Below the pieces are notes generated by a model. That model was not told where the DNA came from, searched no databases, and saw only the letters and a program-made list of their open reading frames with translations. Positions 1 through 10,209 of a stretch of 64,000 nt of DNA are shown here, in pieces (within the stretch, counting starts at the first letter, position 1; each line of letters opens with the position of its first letter). The translations under genes and the position numbers were made by a program. This DNA is from Pholiota molesta (lineage: Eukaryota > Basidiomycota > Agaricomycetes > Agaricales > Strophariaceae): NCBI GenBank assembly GCA_014925825.1, contig JACGCK010000104.1:62001-126000 (forward strand). The letters run 5' to 3'.

Positions 1-1234
1 TACCATGACTCAAGAACCGCTGGACACCCCGGTGAACTAGAAACCTTCAATGCAATCCGACAACACTATTATTGGCCACAAATGTGCCATTACATCAAGA
101 AGTATGTCGAAGGATGCATGCTATGCCAAGAATTCAAAATTGACCAACACCCGGCAAACCCAAGCCTCCAACCGATTCCAGGATCAAAATCACCATGACC
201 TTTCACAAATTGCTCAATGGATATGGTCACTGATCTCCCGTTAATCAAGGGAAAGGACTCAATTTTGTCCATAGTGGACCACGGACATACAAAGGGGATA
301 ATACTCATCCCTTGTAACAAATCAATCAACAGTAATTTCCCAACTACTTCTTGACAAAGTCTATGCCCGATTCGGATACCCGGACTCAATTATCTCAGAC
401 CAAGGACCTCAATTCGCCTCCAAATCCTTTGGAGAACTTCTCAAAAAGGCATTAGGGACCAACACATTCCTGACAACAGCATACCACCTTCAAGGCAATG
501 GGACAACAGAGCAATTCAATCAAGAAATTGAAGCATACCTCTCAATTTCTTGTTCAAATAACCCCGAATCCTGGCTTGACTCTATTGGATTGCTCAAATT
601 CACACACAACAACCGCAGACATGCAGACCAAACCCACACACCCTTTGAACTTATGTATGGAATAACCCCCAGATCATTCCCCCTACCATATGAATACACA
701 AAATACCCTGCAGTTGAAGACCGATTCAAGAAACTAGAACAAGACTGGGCCGAAGCACTTGCTGCCTATGAATTCTCAAGATCAAAGATGGCTGAATGAC
801 ACAAAACAAACTGGACACCATTCAAAGAAGGACAACTTGTCTGGCTGTCAACTCAAAACCTCAAGACAAATGACAATAAAAAACTGAAACCAAAACGTAT
901 CAGACCCTGTAAAATCCTTAAAGCATTCCCAAACCAACTCACATACAAACTCAAACTCAACCCTCGATGGAAACTCCACAACAACTTCCACGCAACTCTC
1001 CTGAAACCCTATGTTGAAAATGAAACCTATGGACCACATCAAACTCAACCACCACCCGAAATCATTAACAATGAAGAAGAATACGAAATTGAGAAAATCA
1101 TGCAACATAAAAAACATGGACAAGGCTATGTCTACGAAGTAAAATGGAAGGGGTATCCCCACTCAGACAACATGTGGGAAAAAACTGATAACTTTGCCAA
1201 TGCACAACACATCCTCCAGGAATACCAACGATGA
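1..1234 (+). mobile_element. 3' end of a Ty3/gypsy pol gene: integrase plus chromodomain (defective)
   Basis: This is the C-terminal part of a retrotransposon polyprotein; its 5' part lies before base 1. The integrase zinc-binding region is visible first (TAGHPG, then CMLCQ at about 115-130). The catalytic core follows, with MDMVTDLP, ISDQGPQF and GTTEQFNQ carrying the D, D and E residues of retroviral-type integrases. Next come a GPY/F-like stretch and a chromodomain at about 1075-1234 (EYEIEKIM, YEVKWKGYP, NMWE). The chromodomain is typical of chromoviruses, where it directs insertion to marked chromatin. The copy is inactive as read: the frame shifts near 330-345, and an in-frame TGA lies at 797-799. 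The pol frame closes with TGA at 1232-1234, 1.9 kb before the LTR. Confidence 0.88.
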
Positions 1235-3129
1235 CACCTATCAACCAAGCTTGGACTGCGACAGAGGTGCCCTATACCTTTCAGGCAATGAAGACGACCA
1301 ATATAGTCCAGATCCTACCGACATCGAGCTTCCCATCAATGTGAATGCAATCACGCTGATGTACTTCAAAGGTCATCTCACACTCAAAAACGATCTTATT
1401 GTCTATGCTGTTGACTACTCAGTTTCAAGGGGAACAATCACCCCTCCCATTCCACCTCCGACACCTTCGATCTACGAACAAGGGATGAAACCATCATCCC
1501 TGAAAACTCTCAAAAAGTTGAAATCACTCCCAGAACTAGCTCTCAAAGCTATAAAACAAACGGTCAAGAACATATTCCAACAGAACACCCAGTAAAAACA
1601 TCCAGATAAACCAAAACTTCAACATGCCTGACAGCTACTATACCACCACCTCCAACTTCTACCTCCTCACCCTTGATCAACCCAAAGACCTCCAAGGACT
1701 CTATGAACAATTCCCCGATGAACACTCCAACATCCGGGAAGCCCTCCGCTTCCACTCTAGCCTACAAGACCTCCACCTCAGCATACAAATGAATGCCAGA
1801 AACGCGCAAATAAACATTACAACCTACCAACGACACCTAGTCCGTCATTGGAATCTAATGTGTCAAAATCCAGTCTTCCACGAGGTTCTTGAATCATTCT
1901 GGAATATCTGCCCAGAAGGATAGACAATCTGAGATCCTGTTGAAATTAAACCATTCTACATATTCAACACTAGCCTACAAATCAGACACTCCACATACGA
2001 CGAGTCCCATCCTTCCTCACCATCTGAACCCGATCTCGATCCTGACAACTTTGTGAACTACCGACCCCAACCACCCTCTGATCCAACTCCACCCTCTAGC
2101 ACCCCTAGTTCCGACTACCATTCTGTTGGAACGGATCCCCAAGATGATCATCCCCCACAAACTCTGAACGTGCTCAAGCCTGTGGCTTGACCATCAATGA
2201 TCTCCTCACACATGAACAAAACAGCTCCTTTTGATCACCTGGTCTTGGTGCACCGCTCATCGTCAACACCAACATCACCAGAGCCAACACTGAAGAAACC
2301 AACCCCAACACCACAGATTATGACCCAAACATCACCCGCCACCAAACCAAAGAACCCACCATTGAGCAAATCCCCGACCTTATCACCCCTCTTAGCCAAT
2401 GGGAATACATACTGAATGCGGCCATCAATGAAGCCATGCATTATAGTACCCCGGACAAACAACCACAAAATCCGTACATCTTCATCCCGGCCCCAATGGG
2501 CCTCGCGTCCACTTCCACAAACACCCAGACATGGATTCCACCTGTCGAACCAAGCACCAATTGGCGTAGCACCTCCCCCTTCCACCCTATTGAATATTTC
2601 CAAAATCAGAACCCCCTGGACATTGTGGAACTCACTCTCCAACAGCTCAAACAATCTTGCATCCATGCCGCCCTTGAGTTACTCCGCGACAACAATCACA
2701 ACGGAGGACGACCCACTGACACACAAGTCGATAACTTCAACCACCACATATGCATCCTCGACAATGCCATCAGCACTATCACCCATGACAGCAAGGAAGC
2801 ACAGGGCATATAAAACTCGCCCCGACACAGTAGTGATGGAGAATTGGTTGGAATCACGAGAATCACTGGACCCAGCAACCAGCAAGAACATGCCTTCGAA
2901 TACCAAAGTGGACAACCCCACAATATCTGTGCAGCAGTGGCTTGCCCAAATCCAACTCCACGCACAGCACCAACCAGACAACAAGCCCCTCCCCCCTATG
3001 AAGCCTCTTCATCACGTACTCGCTGATCTACTACATGCTTTAGATGTGGCCGGACCGGTCATTTTGCCCACCACTGCCCCCAGCCGCAGTATGAGAATGG
3101 ATACTGAATCTCGAATCAGGAGTCTTTGA
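1235..3129 (+). pseudogene. Post-chromodomain region of the gypsy element, ending in a CCHC zinc knuckle
   Basis: Between the pol stop and the 3' LTR lies about 1.9 kb that still reads as decayed protein in several frames: 1194-1595, 1624-1923, about 2190-3110 and an overlapping frame 2416-3129. The best track is the frame containing 2436-2813. It is Pro/Thr/Asn-rich and is interrupted by stops near 2232, 2811 and 3024. It ends with CFRCGRTGHFAHHC at 3036-3077, a perfect CX2CX4HX4C zinc knuckle of the type normally found in Gag nucleocapsid, then a TGA a few codons later. Seeing such a knuckle after integrase and chromodomain is unexpected for the usual gag-pol order. The function, for instance a displaced Gag-like RNA-binding protein, is inference. 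Confidence 0.6.
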
Positions 3130-3130
3130 A

Positions 3131-3146
3131 GCTACTCCGGGGGTAA
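3131..3146 (+). promoter_or_regulatory. Candidate polypurine tract before the 3' LTR
   Basis: A short G-rich stretch (CCGGGGGTAA) directly abuts the first base of the LTR, where plus-strand priming occurs in Ty3/gypsy elements. It is short and partly interrupted, so the call rests mainly on position. Confidence 0.4.
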
Positions 3147-3611
3147 TGTTATGATTTCTTCTCACGCCATAGCCTCTCTTTTTCTTTTCCGTCTTAGACA
3201 CTTCTACCTATGTGTCCCAGATCTGATACAAGTTTGATACTTGATATATGTTTTATCTATCCCTCCGATCCGATGGTACTGCCCCAACTCCTTGTTTATA
3301 GTTGATACACAAACACTGATACACGTATCAACCTTGGCCATACTGCCAAGGCTGTGACTCTACTAGTATTTAAACAGTAAGACTAGCAATGTATTCGTTA
3401 GATTTCTGAATCTTTATTGGAACTCCCCACCTTTCTTATCTCACTCTAAAGCTCGACTTCTCGTGTCTAACACTGGAGAACTATTCATAGTTCACTTTAA
3501 AGTGATTCATTTAGAGAAACATCCTAAATTTAGACTTAAAGCTGTATGCTCTATTACTGGAGGTTATACTCAAATAACCACCTAATGTAATATTATGTCA
3601 AAGCCTTAACA
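3147..3611 (+). repeat. 3' long terminal repeat of the gypsy element
   Basis: The 465-bp segment starts TGTTA and ends TAACA, the short terminal inverted repeat expected of an LTR. It follows the polypurine-like tract and the end of the element's coding region. The matching 5' LTR is outside the window, so LTR identity and the target-site duplication (candidate right copy GAACT, 3612-3616) cannot be checked. It carries T/A-rich promoter-like sequence and TATTTAAACAG at about 3366. Confidence 0.72.
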
Positions 3612-5230
3612 GAACTGCAGCTGTAGGGCTCAGATGTATTTGGGTTGCAAGTCTAGAATATAACTGAGGAGTCACTGTTGGTCTTCATCGGTGTTGGTCT
3701 GGGAGATGAACTGTCTGTAGTGAAGGTTCTCTATGGTTGACTAGTTGGGTTGTGGTTTTGATGAGGACAGCAAGGAAGAGGCAGCCTTTTTAAGCTGTTT
3801 GAACAACTGCTTGATTGAGAGGGTGTGTTTCGATGGGGTGGGCACATTGAGTTGGTGAGGTGTCTGTGGAGAGGGTGATATTGATCTTCTATTAGGGGAT
3901 GGGAGTGGTGTTTTAGACTTTGGCATGGGTGGCATTGGTGGAAGTCCTAAGAAGTAGAGTGCAGCATCACTTGCATAGTAGTAGATATTGATGTCTTCTT
4001 TTTCAGGATTGTGAGTGATTATTTCTTTCAGCTTGATTGGTTTGATGCTGATGTGCTGATCACAGTTGTCATTTTGGGGCATGCTGTGTGATGGGACATG
4101 CTCATTGGTACTCATTAAGAATATCTTGGGCATTCTTGAATGATGTAGCAGTTTGCCACATGTTCTTAGAGTTTGGATATCCAACCCATTTGACTTGATA
4201 TTCCCATTTGTTGCCTTGTGATTGATGTAGTAAGATCTTCTCAATTTCATATTCTGCTTCTCCATTGATGATGTTTGGTCTGGGGTTGTAATTGTATTTT
4301 CAATATGTATTGTTTTAAATATAGGGTTTCAGAAGAATGGCATGGAAGTTGTTGTGTAATTTTCATCCAGGATTGAGTTTGAGCTTGTATGTCAATTGAT
4401 TTGGATAGACCTTAAGGATTTTGCATGGTCCAATCCATAGGTGTTTCAGTTTTTTGTTGTCCATCATTTTCAAGTTCTTTGTGATAACCATACAAGGTCT
4501 CCTTCTTTGAATGGTTTGAAGCTGTCTTGCTTCTTTCATTTGGCCATCTTTGCACGTGCAAATTTATGTGCTACTAGGGCTTCATTTCTGTCTTGTTCTA
4601 GTTTCTTGTGTCATTCTTTTACTGATGGGAATTTCATATATTGATAAGGAAGAGGGTATGTTTTTGGTGTTGATCTGTACATGAGTTTGAATGGGGTGTG
4701 TTTTCTGTCTGTGTGTCTTTGATTGTTGTGTGTAACTTTGACAAGTTTGATGTTGTTGAGCCATGTTTCTGAGTTATTGGAGCAGTAAATTGATAGATAT
4801 GCTTTGATTTCTTGGTTATATTATTCTGTTGTTCCATCACTTTGTGGGTGATAAGCTGTCGATAGGAAAGAATCCATTCCCAATGTCTTCTTCAGGAGTT
4901 CTCTAAACACTCTTGCTGAAAATTGGGGTCCTCTGTCTGATGTGATTGAATCTGGGCATCCAAATATTGAGTAGAGATTGTCCAATAGGAGTTGTGCAGT
5001 GGTTTCCTCATTGATGTTTTTGGAGCAAGGGATGATAATTACCCCGTTTGTATGGCAATAGTCCACTATTAATAAAATTGAGTTGAATCTTTGGATTGGT
5101 GGGAGGTTGGTTAAGAAATCCATGGAGCAATTAGCAAATGGTCTTGTGTCAACTGCTTTTGGAGTTGGTTGGAATGCAGGGTTTGCAGGATGTCTATTGA
5201 TTTTAAATTGCTGACATACAGCCTTGTCTG
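3612..5230 (-). mobile_element. Decayed antisense gypsy element: integrase, chromodomain and 3' extension
   Basis: Read on the minus strand, this is a second chromovirus pol tail. Integrase occupies about 5215-4300; the open stretch 5123-4821 shows MDFLTNLPP, ITSDRGPQF and a GTTE end, giving the D, D, E core. A chromodomain follows at about 4262-4105 (EYEIEKILLH, YQVKWVGYP, NMWQ). After it lies a Pro/Ser/Lys-rich extension ending at 3741 (LPPMPPMPKSK, then a Lys/Ser-rich tail). The extension resembles in layout the post-chromodomain region of the plus-strand element. Stops at about 4821 and 4582 and frame changes show that it is dead. Its 3' end is cut where the plus-strand LTR ends at 3611, which indicates that the other element jumped into this one. 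Confidence 0.82.
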
Positions 5231-5560
5231 TTATCTACATGAAATCATGTTAATTAGCGATATAAAAATATTGCATCCAGCTTCCTAACTGACAAGCACA
5301 GCCACTCCACCAAGCTGAGTTTGAAGACATTCCAGTTTTGGCAGCTGGTCTATGCTGGTCACTGGGGGTGGTGATGGTGATCACTGGAGGCTGTGCACTT
5401 GCTCACCATGCTCAACAGTGCCCAGCACCCCTCGTCGCTGTTGTCAGGGTCATCCCAAAGTGGAAATACCAAAAATAACATTTTTCCACTATTGGTGGGA
5501 TTGCAGCTGGGCAGCTGGTCCGCTCTGTTTGGGGCCCTTTAGGACTATCTTGTAGTGATA

Positions 5561-6840
5561 GATGCGGATTTCGATTCTGAATACAACCATAAAAAATTCA
5601 TATTAATAGCTGCAGCGGTTGATGTGCTAGATGCAAATTACTGATGGCGTAAAATTAGCACCCACAAAGAATATTGTTTTCCTCTGCAACCACGGGGCCG
5701 TTTTGCATGATTTTAAGTGGTATCTAGAGGTATTAAACGTGCGCTTCGAACGTGTTTATGATCGTAGTTTTACGTCCCTTCCTTGCTCTGTAAAACGGTT
5801 TGCACAAAATTACGCTCACACTGCTTTAGCGCCAGCCACACATTGAATATCTGCATGCATATTATATCATAAAATAGGTTAATACTACACCATTTCAATG
5901 GTATTCTTTGCGTTTGTATTGAAACATTCTTCACAACATTATTTATGAAATGGTTGTTTATATATAGCATGGGAACCACACATTGCCTCAGTGAGTGCTT
6001 AGGTGGGTTGCCATCTTCTGAATAATGCATCGACTTTAGAGATCAGACCCCGGGAAGGTACTGAACCAGATGCTGGGCTGGCATGGATATTGGCTGGCTG
6101 GCAGGCATGATTCTATATTTAGTATTTGGGCCAAGCACATGTCTGTTGGCTGCATGGCCGGTATATGCACCTGGGTTGGCTCGCTCAATATTGGGCGCTT
6201 AGGCGCCATAATATACAGAAAGATTCAGAATTTTACACTGATTTCGAATCAAAAATTTTCATATTAATAGCTGCACTCGTTAGGGCGCTAGAAGCGAATT
6301 ACTGATGGTGCTTAAAATGCACCCACAAAAGATGGCTTGCTTCTCATAAACCGGTGCTCCGTTTTGCATAATCTAAATTGGGGTGTATAGATATAAAAAA
6401 GAGCTTTCCAACGCGATACTGATCATAGTTCTCCGTCCGTTGCCTGGCACATAAAATGGCCCGCACTATTTTGCACTCCAACATTAATAGCATGCGCTAC
6501 GCATTGAATATGAATATGCTACTTCCCCATAAAATAGCTGGCTACAAGCTCTTTCGAACGCGTGTCTCTACACCATTATTGAGTAACATCCCATAGCTCC
6601 AGAAAAGAATTGATCATGCATTAAATGACACGGGGACCGCATACCACGCCGGCACGTACTTAGGCGCATTGGAATCACCTGATTTTACTTAGGCGCGTTG
6701 GAATCGCCTGATTTTACTGTATTTAATGACACCTTTATTACGGAATTTGGAGGCTGGCAAGGTAGTGAACCAGACATGGGGCTGGCATGAATATTGCCTT
6801 CCTGGATGGAATGGTACTATTTTTAGGCCTGCCATGCTCG
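5561..6840. repeat. Diverged direct repeat pair, about 600 bp each
   Basis: The segment at about 5561-6135 is repeated in the same orientation at about 6222-6840, with substantial divergence. Shared landmarks in the same order include CATATTAATAGCTGCA, AATTACTGATGG followed by GCACCCACAAA, CCGTTTTGCAT, a CTTAGG(T/C)G(G/C)(G/A)TTG block, and ACCAGA followed by GGGGCTGGCATG or TGGGCTGGCATG. The second copy also contains a short local duplication of about 30 bp at 6655-6717 around GATTTTACTTAGGCGCGTTGG. No coding signal is seen. It could be an old noncoding transposon or its long terminal repeats; no TG..CA boundaries were found. Confidence 0.65.
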
Positions 6841-7412
6841 GCATAACCAATTCGGGCATAGAATAGTGGCACCCTCCCCCTTCCCCCATATTAAACATTT
6901 GATTCCTCCCTCAATTCTTATCCAATCCTTTTGTTCTTTTCTGTATTATTTGATATAAATACGGTACTATATGCCTACACCATTGACACATTATTGTACT
7001 GCATGCAGCATGTGTTATCATATCGCTCTTTTTTCAGTATTACATTGGAGCTTTTCACTGCATTTGGGATGCTTATTAGCATATATAAAGCAGTGAATAG
7101 GTAGAGATACATATTTAACACATTTTCTGGTAGCTTAGCACCAATATAAATGCTGACCTACAGGGTTACACACATAAAAGATGGATTGGAATACTTTTTT
7201 CTTGATATACTCATATCTCAGCCAATATTGTCACTATGGACAGACCCAAGCATGCATTAAAACAACAACAAGGCATATTAAATATTGACCTATACAGTAT
7301 TCTGACCAATTACTCTAGGGATCACACCAGAATGATTAAAAACAATAAACCCTGAACAATATTGCCCTGTGAATGTAGTTATGCGTCTAAAATTACATGA
7401 CTTTCAAGGAGT
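6841..7412. other. AT-rich noncoding stretch
   Basis: No protein-coding frame, RNA gene or clear repeat boundary was recognised here. The sequence is A/T-rich and sits between the diverged repeat pair and a retrotransposon remnant. Confidence 0.5.
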
Positions 7413-7545
7413 ACTCAGTATATGCGTGTGGTGTGTTGTCCTCCTTGGATGAAGTGTTGCCATTTTTCAAGTGAGCGAATTATGGCAAGTAGTTCTTGGT
7501 CATAGACTTCATAATTTTGTTTGGTTTCAGAAGGGCAACTAGATT
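7413..7545 (-). mobile_element. Gypsy RNase H fragment
   Basis: Read on the minus strand, this short stretch gives ETKQNYEVYDQELLAIIRS followed by EKWQHFIQGGQHTTRIY, then a stop. This is the conserved block of Ty3/gypsy RNase H (NYEIYDRELLAI.., W.HYI.G). It lies upstream, in minus-strand order, of the antisense integrase remnant at 3612-5230. It may be part of the same element, split by the 5.2-7.4 kb block and by loss of the linker between RNase H and integrase. Confidence 0.7.
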
Positions 7546-7619
7546 TTTGCATGGATTAGCGCAAGATTAGCATGGCTAGCATGTAGCTAGCATCACATGT
7601 GAGTCACATGCATGCTAGC

Positions 7620-8354
7620 TAAGGCTGGACATGAGTGCGAGTCTTTCATGAGTACTCGCAAGTAAACTCGTGAGAATACTCATGAGTAATATACTTGCGA
7701 GTGCGAGTTACTTGTGCCTGCGAGTATCTGCGAGTGCAAGTATTGGATTGGGAGAACACAAGTACTCACCACAAGTACTTGTGTCCCTATAAATATCTAA
7801 TAAAATATTTTTAGCGTTGTAGGGCACTAAAAACCCTTTTGAACAATAGCAAAATCATATTTTTAGCATGGAAAATGGCGGAGATATTTATAGTTTAGTA
7901 TCAGCTCATTGCGTTGAGTGCTTAAAAACGCTTTTGCCCATATTTCAACCATTATGGATTTGTACCTTTTACAAACTTGCACATAATTAGATGACATACA
8001 TATCTACAAAACACATTTTGCATCTTATTAATTGAACAAGATCTGATTGAGCTATAATTAAATCAATGGTTTCTTATTTACTGACATTCTCAGTCTCTCT
8101 GAATGCAGAAAAATGTAAATAGTTATGAGTACTTGTAAGTATACTCACGAGTACTTGTAAATACTTGTGTATGGCAAAACCCTAACCCTAAGACCCTAAA
8201 ACTCACAAGTACTTGTAAGTATGCAAGTACTTGACTTGCAAGTACAAGTACTCGCAGGCAAATACTTGTGCGAGTGCAAGTATTGATTTTCTGGTCCAAA
8301 ATACTCGCAAGTGTGAGTGTGAGTAACTCGTGAGTGCACTCGTGTCCAGCCTTA
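7620..8354. mobile_element. hAT-like miniature element (MITE) with intact TIRs and 8-bp target duplication
   Basis: The element starts TAAGGCTGGACA and ends with its exact reverse complement TGTCCAGCCTTA; the match continues with one mismatch for several more bases. It is flanked on both sides by the same 8 bp, ATGCTAGC (7612-7619 and 8355-8362). An 8-bp duplication is the signature of hAT-superfamily transposition. Both subterminal regions (about 7630-7770 and 8120-8345) are filled with short inverted and direct copies of ACTCGCAAGT-, ACTTGTAAGT- and ACTCGTGAGT-type words, which resemble clustered transposase-binding sites. There is no transposase, so it is non-autonomous. A telomere-like CCCTAACCCTA at 8180-8190 appears to be incidental. 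Confidence 0.85.
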
Positions 8355-8362
8355 ATGCTAGC

Positions 8363-9015
8363 CCACACTAGCCCACACTAGGAAACACTATTTGCCCAAT
8401 TCCTGTCGCTGTGTGGCCTCAAGAGTCGGTTCAACAGTACTAGGTGTATTGTAGATATACTAGCCTTGCAAAAATATCACTTGCCAAATTTCTTTGGGCC
8501 AAGAGAGTCAGAAACTAGTAACTTATGGACTTTAAATGCTCATTATCTCTCCTAAAACACTTCTGCATTATTATTTCTCTTAGGATTCAGTCCAATAGAT
8601 AATATGCTCTCCAAATATATCTTTTGTTTAGACATTTAGTTCATGTAGCGGGTGCACAGACCAGAAATAGTGCTAAGACAAATCTGTCACATGTTACATT
8701 ATTTCTGTGACACATAATTATTCGCAATGCAGCCACCAGATTTTACATTGTCCAAGACAGCCAAATAAATCCATGGAAAAATGTAGGTATTAAATTATTA
8801 TCTATCTGTTAGATTTTGTGTCTCATAGGTCAAGACGTTGCAAAGAATAAAATGCTTGTTGGGCTGTCTGGCATACTCAGAAGGTTTAAGCAAACAAAGA
8901 TAAATACTGTACCATTTTGATCAATTTGGCCAACACATAATTGACCTAAAAATAAATAAATTCTCAAAAAATCAGATAAATCGAGAAAAATTAAATCCGG
9001 GGTCAAAAAAAAAAG
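8363..9015. other. Noncoding stretch
   Basis: Nothing recognisable was found: no open frame with protein-like composition and no repeat boundary. A short poly-A tract lies at about 9006-9015. Confidence 0.45.
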
Positions 9016-9982
9016 GTGGGACATGGGACGACCGAATTGATTAAAATGGTACAGTACTCTTATGAAGCAGCTGCTCTGGATGGGAATGAATGGGATGAGC
9101 ATTTGTCAACGGTGATACAAGCTGTGCATAAGATGTCCTCTCACCTATGCGACCTCAAAGATGCAATTATCACCTTTGTGCAGGGTGCATGGAAGACATT
9201 TGTCAAACAATTCTCCAAGGAATTCAGAGATGGTGGTGATATTGACAAGCTAACACAGGAAGAACGAGACAGCCTCTTCTTTTCATCGACAAATGATGCA
9301 AACGAGGGTGGTGACTCTTGGGTCATGGTGTGGAGACACGAAGAAATGGCCAGCACAGACATTACACAAGTTCAATGCATCCTTTACATCATCCAAAAAC
9401 AAAACTGAGGACTTCATATTATAAAAACTTACTGAAGAGACTGACCATCTATACCTCAAGTCAGTTGCAACTTGCAAGGGCTCATGATGCAAGTGGGGTG
9501 CAAAAGGTCATGAAAGCAAAGCAGATCAAGGCAGACAAGTAGAAAGTGGCTGTAAATGTGAGGAAGTTGGGAAGGAGATAGGCTGACAAGACACAAACAA
9601 GACAGGAAGGATGGAAAAGCAGCAGCAATAATGGAAACTTCTAAAAAGCATGTTCTAGAGGATGCCGAGATCAATAAGCTCCTCATAAAAGAATTGGACT
9701 GGCAGCTCGACTTCCATCATGTAGAAGAAAAGAAGCTCCCAGTTCCCATGGCTGTCAAGTTGTGTCAACAGAGTCACCGCAGACTTTGTGCCATTGAAGA
9801 TGCACATGAAAACCAGGCCAGCTCGTATTTTACAGTTGAAAAAGGCAGTGTTGAGGTTCCATTCAAGAAACCAAAGTGATCAACATGAACTGACAGAGGA
9901 GGGAGGGTCAGAGCAGGTCTTTGAGCAATCTCAGATAAGCAAAGAGGAGATCTATGAGTCAGATTATCACGATGATGAGGCT
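9016..9982 (+). pseudogene. Decayed repeat-associated gene of an Agaricomycete-type family
   Basis: The first frame (9016-9408) reads like a real N-terminus: Asp/Glu-rich helices, FVQGAWKTFVKQF, then LTQEERDSLFF and STNDANEGG. It is continued after frame changes by THLHKFNA-like and LAR.HDASGVQKVMK segments (about 9360-9540) and by a Lys/Glu-rich block at 9631-9879. Stops and frame changes separate the pieces. From memory of the family, similar proteins are multicopy in mushroom genomes and have no known function; this is a recollection, not a search result. It is best treated as a dead copy. It lies between two mobile elements, which fits a repeat-like gene. Confidence 0.5.
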
Positions 9983-10209
9983 TAAATTATTCTTTTCTTT
10001 CATAGCTTTTACAATACCAATATAATGTACTCAGAAATAATGGTATTTACTTGTCAAATGACTACATTCGAGCACTAGATATGTTTTCGGCACTGATGAG
10101 AGCAAAACGAGATCGATGTGTGGTCCGTGCGGAAATTTGGTGGCTGTGTGATGAGTCATCCAATCAATCCGTTTACAGACGTTGCCCCTCCCCATTGCTC
10201 ATTGGCAGT

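Noticed and set aside
8178..8198. Telomere-like CCCTAACCCTAAGACCCTAAA
   Set aside because: It is only about two repeats, inside a MITE and not at a chromosome end; most likely chance.
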